Positions 46,216 to 54,111 of a stretch of 64,000 bases of DNA are shown in pieces. How positions within the stretch are numbered: position 1 is the stretch's first letter; each line of letters opens with the position of its first letter. Location of the stretch: contig DATFRP010000227.1 of assembly GCA_035263125.1 (NCBI GenBank), positions 1 through 64,000 on the forward strand. The letters are read 5' to 3'. The notes under the pieces were generated by a model. The model worked only from the letters and a program-made list of their open reading frames with translations. It ran no database searches and was not told where the DNA came from. The position numbers and the translations under genes were made by a program. The DNA is from Gp6-AA40 sp035263125 (GTDB lineage Bacteria > Acidobacteriota > Vicinamibacteria > Vicinamibacterales > UBA2999).

Positions 46216-47589
46216 TCACACTGATCCGAATCGTTTGAGTTTTTCGACGAGCGTCGTCCGCTTGATCCGCAGGAGCTCGGCGGCCCTGTTTCGATTGCCT
46301 CCAGTCCGATCGAGCGAGCGCCGGATCAAATCGCGCTCGATCGCCTCGAGGTATGCCGGCAGATCGAGTCCCTCGTCGGGAAAGTCGACGATCGGAGTCG
46401 CGGTCACGTGAGGAGTGACCTGGACCTCCGCGGGCAGATCGGAACTGTCGATTTCACGGCGGCCCGCACTCAAGGCGACGGCTCGCTCAACGGCGTTCTC
46501 GAGTTGACGCACGTTTCCCGGCCACTGATACGCCATCAGTGCGCGCATCGCAGCTTGCGACATCTGCATCTGCGATCCAGGGGCGAACTTCTCGAGGAAG
46601 TGCTTGACGAGCACAGGGATGTCATCGCGACGATCGCGCAGCGGCGGCAGTTGGATGGGAATGACGTGAAGACGATAGTAGAGATCCTCACGGAACGTCC
46701 CCTCGGCCACCATCCTTGCCAAATCAGAGTTGGTCGCGGCGATCACGCGGACGTCGACCTTGATCGTCTGGTTGTCACCGACACGTTCGAATTCGCGCTC
46801 CTGCAGCGCGCGCAGCAGCTTCATCTGGAGCGCGTTGCTCATCGTGCCCACTTCATCGAGGAACAACGTTCCGCGATGCGCCTGCTCGAACCGTCCCTGG
46901 CGCGCACCGACCGCGCCCGTGAATGCACCACGCACATGGCCGAAGAGTTCCGCCTCGAGCAGCGTCTCCGGAATCGCGCTGCAGTTCAGCGCGACGAAAC
47001 GATACGCCTTGCGCGCGCTGTTGTGATGAATGGCGCGCGCGACGACTTCCTTGCCAGTGCCGGTTTCGCCGGTGATCAGAATCGTGCTGCTCGATCGCGC
47101 CACCGTCTCGAGCACGTGAAACAGCTTCTGCATCGGGCGGCTGTGACCGAGGATGCCTTCGAATTGATACCGCTCTTCGAGCTGCGATCGGAGATAGGCG
47201 TTCTCTGACGTGAGCCGCCGCTGCTCCATCGCTTTCTGGAGCACGTGAATGAGCTCGTCGAACTGAAACGGCTTGGCGATGAAGTCGGATGCGCCGCGCT
47301 TGATCGCATCCACGGCGTCCTTCACCGTGCCGTACCCGGTGATCACGATGGCGACGATGCCGGGATACCGATCGCGAGCGGCTTCAATCAATCGAGAGCC
47401 ATCGATACCGGGCAGTCGCAGGTCGGTGATGATGATGTCGAACGCAAACTGATCGAGCATCGCCAGCGCGCGTTCGCCGCTGTCAGCCTCCACGACCTCG
47501 AACCCGCGCTCCCCCAGTCGCTCCGCCATCAGCCCTCGAAGCGTCGCTTCATCGTCCACGAACAGGAGATGGGGAGCGGTTCCGGCCAT
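46216..47589 (-). CDS. NtrC-family sigma-54 response regulator
   Basis: 457 aa with the classic three parts: receiver (residues 5-120, phospho-Asp in IIITDLRLPGIDG near 54), AAA+ domain with Walker A GETGTGKE, canonical GAFTGA, Walker B TLFLDEVGT and WPGNVRQLEN, and a regular Fis HTH (GGNRNRAAELLRIKRTTLVEKLKRFG) at the C-terminus. The ATG at 47589 gives the proper receiver start. This gene contrasts with the three activators at 36-45 kb, which have no receiver and an altered HTH. No partner kinase adjoins. Confidence 0.93.
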   Translation of the reverse strand: MAGTAPHLLFVDDEATLRGLMAERLGERGFEVVEADSGERALAMLDQFAFDIIITDLRLPGIDGSRLIEAARDRYPGIVAIVITGYGTVKDAVDAIKRGASDFIAKPFQFDELIHVLQKAMEQRRLTSENAYLRSQLEERYQFEGILGHSRPMQKLFHVLETVARSSSTILITGETGTGKEVVARAIHHNSARKAYRFVALNCSAIPETLLEAELFGHVRGAFTGAVGARQGRFEQAHRGTLFLDEVGTMSNALQMKLLRALQEREFERVGDNQTIKVDVRVIAATNSDLARMVAEGTFREDLYYRLHVIPIQLPPLRDRRDDIPVLVKHFLEKFAPGSQMQMSQAAMRALMAYQWPGNVRQLENAVERAVALSAGRREIDSSDLPAEVQVTPHVTATPIVDFPDEGLDLPAYLEAIERDLIRRSLDRTGGNRNRAAELLRIKRTTLVEKLKRFGSV

Positions 47590-47735
47590 GGGCGCCAATA
47601 TCTTGACACAAGGGCGACTAACGAACGGTAGCCAGCGGCCGATACAGCCTTTGAAGGTTATGAAGGGGCCCCACAGGGGGTCCGGTTTGAACACTTTACC
47701 TGGGCTGTCACGACGAGGCCCTTTTTTGAGCGCTT

Positions 47736-47954
47736 ATGGACCGCCAGACCCTGTCAATCATGAAAGCGTGCGAGGCCGTTGGAGTCAGCCGTCGCACCAT
47801 CTACAACTGGATCTCCGCGGGCAAGGTCGAATACGTTCGAACCGCCGGTGGCTCGATTCGCATCTTCGCTGACACCCTGTGGCGTGACGGGGCCTCTCCG
47901 GCACGCTCAGAGAATCAGGGAGAGGTAGGGACGGCGCCTGGAACCCACGCCTAA
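47736..47954 (+). CDS. BldC/excisionase-like HTH DNA-binding protein
   Basis: 72 aa with one MerR-type winged HTH (SIMKACEAVGVSRRTIYNWISAG, quoted in part: VGVSRRTIYNW) and the following wing VEYVRTAGGSIRIF. Such HTH_17 proteins act as small regulators or phage excisionases; no integrase is nearby, so a regulator is more likely. It runs divergently from the NtrC-type gene across a 146-bp gap. A GGGC...GCCCTTTTTT hairpin-like element (about 47700-47728) lies just upstream of the start. Its stop codon falls in the loop of a long palindrome. Confidence 0.75.
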   Translation: MDRQTLSIMKACEAVGVSRRTIYNWISAGKVEYVRTAGGSIRIFADTLWRDGASPARSENQGEVGTAPGTHA

Positions 47955-47975
47955 CGCGTGGGGTTCCCGGCCGTC
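47930..47975. repeat. Long imperfect palindrome (REP-like) spanning a gene junction
   Basis: GACGGC / GCCGTC outer arms and GGAACCCACGC / GCGTGGGGTTCC inner arms (one bulged G) around a 5-nt loop. The TAA of the HTH gene lies in the loop and the GTG of the next gene lies in the right arm. The element starts after GTAGG, like the palindrome at 7084. It may be an inserted repetitive element or a device that couples the two genes. Confidence 0.6.
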
Positions 47976-48206
47976 GGCGTTGAGGCCGATCACTCGCCAG
48001 GCGATCACGAGTTGGCGGCGCTCTTTCACCGCCTGAACAACCAACTCGGAATCGTGCTGGCCAACGCGGAGCTCCTCGAGTCGAAGGCCGCCGACGCTGC
48101 TGACCGGAGTCGCGCGGCCCACCTCGTGGCCAGCACCTTGGCCGCTATGGCCACGGTCCGCGAGTTGCGTCAGAGAATAGCTCCTGACAGAGAGCTTCCG
48201 CGTTAG
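47958..48206 (+). CDS. Small protein resembling a histidine-kinase dimerization (DHp) domain
   Basis: 82 residues, predicted two-helix hairpin. Residues 23-38 FHRLNNQLGIVLANAE resemble the H-box of sensor kinases (AHELNNPLGVILGNAE) with His24 at the phospho-acceptor place. The Glu after His is Arg and the Pro is Gln, and there is no ATPase domain. It may be a phosphotransfer or dimerization protein; kinase activity is excluded. GTG start at 47958, three bases after the HTH gene stop, so the two are probably an operon. A real gene is likely but not proven. Confidence 0.6.
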   Translation: MGFPAVGVEADHSPGDHELAALFHRLNNQLGIVLANAELLESKAADAADRSRAAHLVASTLAAMATVRELRQRIAPDRELPR

Positions 48207-48501
48207 TTCAGGACACGAACACTTCGAAGTCTCGCGCCCTGATCCGTTCGAACACACGAACCCACAACTGTAATTCGAGTGTCATGTTGTTGGCGAAGCG
48301 GACCTCGCTTTCGTCAACGCTTTGGCGATTTTGGGCGGATCCGCCGTGTGGACGGCGCGCAGAATCTGCAACTTTTCGTGGTCTCAAACGTCGCAGAAAC
48401 AGCAACTTAGGGGATGTTCCCGCACGCGGTTTCACTGTGATGCCCGCCGATTCCATGAGTTGGTACCGCGGTTGCCTTACTTGGCTGCGGAGGTCACATT
48501 C
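48207..48501. other. 295-bp gap before the sigma factor
   Basis: Contains the palindrome GGCGGATCCGCC (48334-48345) and GGAGG (48489-48493), the ribosome binding site of the sigma factor. A minus-strand reading frame of 82 codons (48208-48456) is open, but no support was found. No clear promoter. Confidence 0.4.
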
Positions 48502-49521
48502 ATGCGCCCCCAGAACAGTTCGGAGAACCCGCGGGTCATCGCCGGCATCCCCTTCGTCGAGCAGCTGGCCCGCCGCGTCGCCGCCACGATGCCTCATTCC
48601 ATCGATATCGGAGATCTCGTTCAGGATGGAGTCATCGGGCTGATTGATGCGGCCCACCGCTTCGACGAGGCGCGCGGGATCAAGTTCGAAACGTTCGCCG
48701 AACGGCGAATTCGGGGCGCCATGATCGACGCGTTGCGCAAGGACGCCTGGCCCCGCGGCGTGCGTCGCCAGCGGCGCGAGCTCGAAGCGGCACGTGAGGA
48801 GTTGCGGCGCGAGCTCGGTCACGAGCCTTCGCTGGCCGATCTCGCGGCGAAAATCGGCTCCGACGAAAAGCGACTCGGACGCACGATCGTGCGGATCAAC
48901 GCCATCGAGTCCACCTCGCCCCTGGCCAACAACGAGAATCTCGACGAATCGACGCTACCCACGGCGCTCATCCCGTCTGAACCGGAACACCCCGATGAAG
49001 CGTATGAGCGTGAGGAAACGAAAGAGCGCGTCTGCGCAGCGATCGCGTCGTTGCCTCCGCGCGAGCAGAAGGTGATCGGCCTCTACTACTACGGAGAGGC
49101 GACGATGAAACAGATCGGCGCGGAAATCGGCGTGAACGAGTCACGCGTCTCGCAGCTCCACGCGCGCGCCATCCGCCGGCTTCGTGACGCTCTCGGCGCG
49201 ATGACGCCCAATGCCGAGGCGGTGACGATGATGCGCACGGCGATTCTCGAGTTCCAGCACAAGCCGAAGATGGCGAAGGCGACGCTCGCCAGCAGCTGGG
49301 CGGCCGGTGCCGATGCGGCGCAGTCGCGGCCCGGAGTGGTCGTGAGCTACGAGAGCGCTTCGCGCACGCTGCGTAACAAGTCGGCAAGCCGGAAAGGCTT
49401 GGCCAGCCAGCGACAGCCGCTCTCTTCGAAGAAGCGCTCGGCATCAGCTCCGGCGACATCTCCCGTGACGAAGATCACGCGGCGCGCGAGTGCCGGCGTG
49501 GCGGCGGCGATCGCGCGGTAA
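48502..49521 (+). CDS. FliA/WhiG-type (sigma-28 family) RNA polymerase sigma factor
   Basis: Alternative sigma factor. Region 2 (DIGDLVQDGVIGLIDAAHRF, FETFAERRIRGAMIDALRK), region 3 (REELRRELGHEPSLADLAAKIG) and region 4 (LPPREQKVIGLYYYGEATMKQIGAEIGVNESRVSQ) are all present, ending near residue 235. No flagellar gene is near, so its regulon is unknown. ATG at 48502 is preceded by GGAGG. The reading frame continues about 105 residues beyond region 4 as a Ser/Ala/Lys/Arg-rich tail; its last 175 bp are antisense to the receiver domain of the convergent kinase. This tail may be a non-functional read-out or an overlapping real terminus. Confidence 0.85.
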   Translation: MRPQNSSENPRVIAGIPFVEQLARRVAATMPHSIDIGDLVQDGVIGLIDAAHRFDEARGIKFETFAERRIRGAMIDALRKDAWPRGVRRQRRELEAAREELRRELGHEPSLADLAAKIGSDEKRLGRTIVRINAIESTSPLANNENLDESTLPTALIPSEPEHPDEAYEREETKERVCAAIASLPPREQKVIGLYYYGEATMKQIGAEIGVNESRVSQLHARAIRRLRDALGAMTPNAEAVTMMRTAILEFQHKPKMAKATLASSWAAGADAAQSRPGVVVSYESASRTLRNKSASRKGLASQRQPLSSKKRSASAPATSPVTKITRRASAGVAAAIAR

Positions 49522-50897
49522 AGCGAGATGCCATCGACGCGCGGCATCTTCAGATCGCAGATCACCACATCGTAGGCATTCCGGCGCACGCGGGCGAGCG
49601 CGTCTTCACCATCGCCCGCGTGATCCACTTTCAATCCGGCGTCCATCAACGCCTCACTGACAGCGGTGGCGAGCGCCTGCTCGTCTTCGACGAGGAGGAC
49701 CGATGCGCCGACTGCCGACTCGTGGATTGGCGTTGTGCGTCGCCGCGCCCTGGACGTGCTCTCGACGCTCACCGGTAGTTCGACAGTGAACGACGCGCCG
49801 CCGGCTGGCGGCGATTCAACACGAATGCTGCCACCGTGTTCCTTCACGATCGCGTACGCGACCGTGAGTCCCAGGCCCGTGCCCTTGCCGGTCTCCTTCG
49901 TCGTGAAGAACGGATCGAAGATCTTGCTTTTCACATCGACGGGTACACCGGGCCCATCATCACTCACCTGCAGGATCACCATACTGCGCTCGGCGTCGTG
50001 CCACGTGCGCAAGACCAGCGATCCGCGACCATTCGCCGAGAGCATCGCGTGCTCGGCATTGATGACGAGATTCAGCAGCACCTGCTGGATCTGGTGCGCA
50101 TCCGCAAAGATCGACGGCAACCCGGTTGCCAGCGCCGGCACGACATCGATGTTGATCAGATGTTGCTCGTAGGCGCGCAACGCGATCGTTTCGCGGACCA
50201 CCTGATTCACGTCGACCAACGATCGCGTCGATTGTCGTTTGCGCGCAAACGTCAAGAGATTGCGGACAATCCTGGCGGCGCGTTCCGCCTCGCTCAAAAT
50301 GACACCAACCCCGCGCCTGGCGGTGTCATCGAGCGATCGTTCCGACAATCGTTCCGTCCAGCTGAGGATCGTGGCGAGCGGATTGTTCAACTCGTGGGCG
50401 ACGCCAGAAATCGTCTGCCCGAGCGCGGCCATCTTTTCCGCCTGCAACAGCTGCTGATACAGATCGCGCGACTGGTCATCGAGTTTTCGCCGCTCGCTGA
50501 CGTCGCGGACGAGCGCTTCGACGTGCGCAGTTCGTGAGCTACGCTTCGTGTCCGCCCGTGCCGTCACTTCGACCCAGACGGCTTCTCCATCGAGGCGTTT
50601 CAATCGCAGGAGGTAGTCAGTGACAGCCCCTTCGTTCAGCAGGCGCGCGAGGAATGCCGTCCGCGACGCTTCGTCGACGAACCTCGCCGGCGCAAACGGG
50701 ATCACCTCACGTTCGGGCGTGTCAGCGGTGTAGCCGAGGATCAGCTTGAGGTGCGGATTGGCAGCGAGCGTCGTCGACTTCGCGGTGGAGTCGCTTCCGA
50801 TCTCGCCGATGAAGACGCCTTCACGTACGGCTTCGAACAGACGCGCAAACGCGATCGCCCGGCGCTGCTGCGGCGACGCCCGCCGCGAGGTGGTCAC
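49347..50897 (-). CDS. Hybrid sensor histidine kinase (PAS-HisKA-HATPase-REC)
   Basis: 516 aa, soluble. PAS domain about residues 15-135 (RLFEAVREGVFIG, ending at VRDVSERRKL), HisKA with phospho-acceptor His168 in GVAHELNNPLATIL, HATPase_c with N-box LVINAEHAM, DDGPGVP and GKGTGLGL, and a C-terminal receiver with VVICDLKMPRVDG. The receiver lets it pass phosphate onward or self-regulate. GTG start at 50897. Its 3' end overlaps the sigma factor gene on the other strand by 175 bp. The orphan receivers at 36046 and 47589 are possible partners, not provable here. Confidence 0.9.
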   Translation of the reverse strand: MTTSRRASPQQRRAIAFARLFEAVREGVFIGEIGSDSTAKSTTLAANPHLKLILGYTADTPEREVIPFAPARFVDEASRTAFLARLLNEGAVTDYLLRLKRLDGEAVWVEVTARADTKRSSRTAHVEALVRDVSERRKLDDQSRDLYQQLLQAEKMAALGQTISGVAHELNNPLATILSWTERLSERSLDDTARRGVGVILSEAERAARIVRNLLTFARKRQSTRSLVDVNQVVRETIALRAYEQHLINIDVVPALATGLPSIFADAHQIQQVLLNLVINAEHAMLSANGRGSLVLRTWHDAERSMVILQVSDDGPGVPVDVKSKIFDPFFTTKETGKGTGLGLTVAYAIVKEHGGSIRVESPPAGGASFTVELPVSVESTSRARRRTTPIHESAVGASVLLVEDEQALATAVSEALMDAGLKVDHAGDGEDALARVRRNAYDVVICDLKMPRVDGISLYRAIAAATPALARRVIFVTGDVAGADAERFFEESGCRWLAKPFRLADLLRSVREALS

Positions 50898-50931
50898 GAC
50901 GAGCGATTATAGGCGGTCTTCGCGAGAGGCC

Positions 50932-51486
50932 TCAGCTTCGCGAGGGCGATCGCGGCGGTGGCGGCGTCGGTGTCGACGAGTTGAAGTAGGCGCCGTACTT
51001 CTTTTCGATCGCCGCGCGAATCTGCGCGACCGAGTTGCCCGAATTGAACAACGTCATCGCATCGCGTCCCACATCCAGGCAGACCGCACAGCCGATGCCG
51101 TGCGGCTCCCACTCCGTCACGCGGCCGTTGGCCGTGCGCGATTTCACGAAGCAGTCGTGATTGCCGTTGTGTCCCATGCGCTCGCATCCGCAATAGCAGG
51201 GCACGTACTGCAAGACCTCTGGATGCCGCGCCGCGAACTCGTACACCTGCTGGACCAGCGGCATCGGGCGGGATGGCGTGAAGGCGACGTCTGGCAGCGG
51301 TGGTATCGGCCCGACGTGGGCCTTCAGTGGCACCACGGTCTTCGGCGTCGGCCCTGGCTGGGCGGCCTGCGCCGATGCGTGAACGTGTTGTTGTTGTCCG
51401 GCGCGGAGCGACACGGTTGAGACGAACGTCAGGGTCAGCAGAACAGCGCCGGCACCGAGGTAGAGTCGTGGTGTCATGGAAGTCAT
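50932..51486 (-). CDS. Exported PCYCGC-motif protein
   Basis: 184 aa with an N-terminal signal sequence (LYLGAGAVLLTLTFVSTVSLRA), a Pro-rich linker and a domain with the motif PCYCGCERMGHNGNHDCFV plus a later CAVCLDVG. These cysteines suggest metal or thiol chemistry; the family is known by its PCYCGC motif and has no established function. ATG at 51486. The protein lies 34 bp before the kinase on the same strand. Confidence 0.75.
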   Translation of the reverse strand: MTSMTPRLYLGAGAVLLTLTFVSTVSLRAGQQQHVHASAQAAQPGPTPKTVVPLKAHVGPIPPLPDVAFTPSRPMPLVQQVYEFAARHPEVLQYVPCYCGCERMGHNGNHDCFVKSRTANGRVTEWEPHGIGCAVCLDVGRDAMTLFNSGNSVAQIRAAIEKKYGAYFNSSTPTPPPPRSPSRS

Positions 51487-51528
51487 CCTAGCCCAATTCC
51501 GGGTTCGCCGCGCCGACGTACGCGGCCC

Positions 51529-52026
51529 TCAGGCGCGTCGGGCTTTCTGTCCGCCTTCGTCGATCGTCTCGCTTCCCTCTTGGGCGGGACCCAGCGCAAA
51601 CGTCATCGTGCCGGCGAGGACGACCTTTCCGTCGACGCGTGCGAAGCCATAGAGCTGCCCCATGCGGCTGCGTAAGCGCTTGACTCGTGCCTCGATTTCG
51701 ACCGTATCGCCCGGATGGACCGGCCTGCGGTAGCGGACGCGATCGATTCCCATGAAGAGCGGAAGCTTGTTCCGGTTCTCGGGCTTCGACAGAATCAGAA
51801 TCGCGCCGACCTGCGCCACACATTCCGTGAGGATCGTCGGAGGAAGGCCAGGCGGCATCCCCCTCTGTCGTGACAATCCGTGGTCGTTGAGCGAAACGTT
51901 CTTGATGCCGACAATGCGCTTGTCGGGTTCGAGCTCGGTGATCCGGTCAACGAGCAGAAACGGATAGCGATGAGGCAAGATTCGCTCGATGGCGCGCAGG
52001 TCCAGCGGCAGCGTCAGGGAATCCAT
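51529..52026 (-). CDS. FabZ-like hotdog protein lacking the catalytic His
   Basis: 165 aa, hotdog fold, aligned without gaps to FabZ (3-hydroxyacyl-ACP dehydratase): LPHRYPFLLVDRI, VSLND and TECVAQVGA match. The active-site block GHFPG is replaced by SRQRGMPPG, so the catalytic His of FabZ (His54 in E. coli) is Gln54 here, while the catalytic Glu68 is kept. Dehydratase activity by the standard mechanism is doubtful; thioesterase or acyl-binding roles are possible. The tail (EGSETIDEGGQKARRA) is not conserved. ATG at 52026, divergent from the PP2C gene across a 50-bp gap. The symbol fabZ is not given for this reason. Confidence 0.75.
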   Translation of the reverse strand: MDSLTLPLDLRAIERILPHRYPFLLVDRITELEPDKRIVGIKNVSLNDHGLSRQRGMPPGLPPTILTECVAQVGAILILSKPENRNKLPLFMGIDRVRYRRPVHPGDTVEIEARVKRLRSRMGQLYGFARVDGKVVLAGTMTFALGPAQEGSETIDEGGQKARRA

Positions 52027-52037
52027 GAATGGGCCAG

Positions 52038-52043
52038 TATAAT
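52038..52043 (+). promoter_or_regulatory. Candidate -10 element upstream of the PP2C phosphatase
   Basis: Perfect TATAAT 34 bp upstream of the ATG; no convincing -35 at 17-18 bp, so an activator may be needed. Confidence 0.35.
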
Positions 52044-52076
52044 TCTTCGGGCGCCCTAGAGCCGCTCTCAGCTTCG

Positions 52077-53918
52077 ATGACCCAGCCTTCCCGCGAACAC
52101 CTCACCGCGTCGTCGCACTCGGCGGCCGGGCGCATGCCGACGGAAACGGAGTTTCTGTCTACCCTGTTCGAGCTCGGTCGTGAGGTGACCTCCGTGCTCG
52201 ATCTCGACGAGCTGCTGGCAAAAATCCCCCAGCTCATCGCGCGCCTGACGAGATTCAGCGCGTTCGCTGTGTACCTGCTGGACGAGCGTCGCCAGGATCT
52301 GCGGATCGCGTATGCCGTCGGGTATCCCGAAGAAGCGCGTGCGAAGATGCGGCTGCCCGTCGGGCAGGGCGTCGTGGGCGCGGCGGTTCAGGAAGGGCGC
52401 CCGATCCTGGTCAACGACATCCGCAAAGAGCCGCGCTACAAGGGCCCGCTGCGGAACATGTTGTCTCAGCTGGCCGTGCCCTTGCGCCGGAAGGGGAAGG
52501 TCATCGGAGCCCTCAACCTCCTGAACGAGGTCGAGGGAGCATTCACGTCGCACGACGAGGCGCTCCTGCGGCAGTTTGCTGCCCACGTGGCCGTCGCAAT
52601 CGAAAATGCACGCCTCTTCGAATCCGAGCGCCATTACGTCGACACCCTCGAAACGCTCGCGGAGATCGGTCGAGAGATGTCGTCGATCCTCGATCTCGAT
52701 GCCCTGCTGACGCGCACCGCGAGCCTCACGAAGCGCCTGATCGACTATCGCACTTTCGGCATCCTCCTGCTCGACGAAGGCACCGGCGAGCTCGAGATGA
52801 AGCTCGCAGTCCGGTATGGCAAAGGCGCCGAATCCAAGCATGTTCGTTTGGGCGAGGGCCTCGTTGGCTGGGCCGCGCTGCACAAAGAACCGGTGCTCGT
52901 GTCCGACGTGTCGCAGGATCCGCGCTACATCAATCTGGTTCCCGACGCCCGATCCGAGCTGGTGATTCCGATGCTGATCAAGGATCGCTGCATCGGTGTC
53001 TTCGATCTCGAGAGCCCCGAGCTCGATGCCTTCACCAAGGAACACAAAGAGCTGCTCACGCTCCTCGCGAGTCAGGCCGCGGTGGCGATCGACAACGCGC
53101 GCCTCTATGAAGAAGTCAGACGCAACGAGGAACGCATCGAGAAAGAGCTGCGCTTCGCGCAACGGGTTCAGGTGGCACTGCTGCCGACAGAGCTGCCGAA
53201 GATGCTGCCCGGTGTCGACGCGGCAGCACGGTTCGAACCGGCGCGCGAGCTGGGAGGCGACCTGCACGACTTCCTCGCGCCTGAAGCGGAAACCCTCGTC
53301 GTCGCCGTTGGCGACGTGTCAGGTAAAGGGGCACCGGCCGCGTTGTACGGCGCCTTCGCCGCCGAGCAGGTCCGATCGCGGACGATGCGGCGCCGCTACA
53401 CGCCGGAACGCTTCAGCGTCGCCGGCGTGCTGCAAGCGATGAATACCATCCTGCACGAGCGGCATCTCGAAGAGTATTACTGCACGTTGTGCTACACCTT
53501 GTTCGACTTTGCGCGTGGCACAGTGACGTTGTCCAATTCGGGTCTCCCTTATCCGATCCGATGCTCGGGCGGCACATGCGGGCAGATCGAGCTTCCAGGC
53601 GTTCCTTTGGGTTCATTTCCCGGCATTGTCTACGACCAAGTGACGCTGGAGATCGAACCCGACGATGTGTTCGTGTTCTGCACTGACGGCATCTTCGAAG
53701 CGAACAACCCGGAGGGAGCCGAGTTCGGGGCGCGTCGTCTCTGCGAGGTCGTCGACAAGCACCGGACGCTGCCAGCACGCGCCATTGTCGACGCGATCTT
53801 CGATGCCGTGACGGCGTTCCGCGACAGCGCGACTCAATTGGACGACATGACAGCGGTGGCCGTGAAGGTGTCGAGAGTGGCGAGGGAGGGACAACGGTCG
53901 CGACCGGATCGTGAATGA
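52077..53918 (+). CDS. GAF-GAF-PP2C (RsbU/SpoIIE-type) serine phosphatase
   Basis: 613 aa. Two tandem GAF domains (about residues 40-175 and 205-350) share long repeats such as LDLDELLAKI and LDLDALLTRT. A coiled linker KELRFAQRVQVALLPTELP leads to a PP2C domain (about 375-600) with metal-binding GGDLHDF, VGDVSGKGAPAALYGAF, CTDGIFEAN and DDMTAVAVKV. Such proteins dephosphorylate anti-sigma-factor antagonists in partner-switching; no RsbW or RsbV gene is visible here. The ATG at 52077 is supported by the start of the conserved region. Confidence 0.9.
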   Translation: MTQPSREHLTASSHSAAGRMPTETEFLSTLFELGREVTSVLDLDELLAKIPQLIARLTRFSAFAVYLLDERRQDLRIAYAVGYPEEARAKMRLPVGQGVVGAAVQEGRPILVNDIRKEPRYKGPLRNMLSQLAVPLRRKGKVIGALNLLNEVEGAFTSHDEALLRQFAAHVAVAIENARLFESERHYVDTLETLAEIGREMSSILDLDALLTRTASLTKRLIDYRTFGILLLDEGTGELEMKLAVRYGKGAESKHVRLGEGLVGWAALHKEPVLVSDVSQDPRYINLVPDARSELVIPMLIKDRCIGVFDLESPELDAFTKEHKELLTLLASQAAVAIDNARLYEEVRRNEERIEKELRFAQRVQVALLPTELPKMLPGVDAAARFEPARELGGDLHDFLAPEAETLVVAVGDVSGKGAPAALYGAFAAEQVRSRTMRRRYTPERFSVAGVLQAMNTILHERHLEEYYCTLCYTLFDFARGTVTLSNSGLPYPIRCSGGTCGQIELPGVPLGSFPGIVYDQVTLEIEPDDVFVFCTDGIFEANNPEGAEFGARRLCEVVDKHRTLPARAIVDAIFDAVTAFRDSATQLDDMTAVAVKVSRVAREGQRSRPDRE

Positions 53919-53974
53919 ACCAGGGAGCCGGGGTGCGGCGATGCCAGCGCCTGCCTGAAGTTACGCACCTCGGT

Positions 53975-54003
53975 GATCCGGCGCGACCGTCACCGGATCT
54001 TTC
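53975..54003. terminator. Likely terminator between the phosphatase and glnA
   Basis: GATCCGG (53975-53981) and CCGGATC (53993-53999) flank an 11-nt loop, followed by TTTC. It lies between convergent genes. The loop contains further GC pairs. Confidence 0.5.
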
Positions 54004-54111
54004 AAGAGGCATGCCCGCTCGCGATCCCCGGAATCTCCAGCAAATACACGCGCCACGAGGGGGATCCCGTCCACGTCGGATGTCACCAGCGGGGACGCCG
54101 GTGTCACGTGC

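Noticed and set aside
47660..47730. GGGGCCCC and GGGC...GCCCTTTTTT structures between the NtrC-type gene and the HTH gene
   Set aside because: Terminator-like, but both neighbours are transcribed outward from this gap, so no transcript to terminate is evident; kept only as a remark in the HTH entry.
48208..48456. 82-codon minus-strand frame ending in FERIRARDFEVFVS
   Set aside because: The C-terminal third looks protein-like, but there is no ribosome binding site, no recognised homologue and no operon partner; left as a curiosity.
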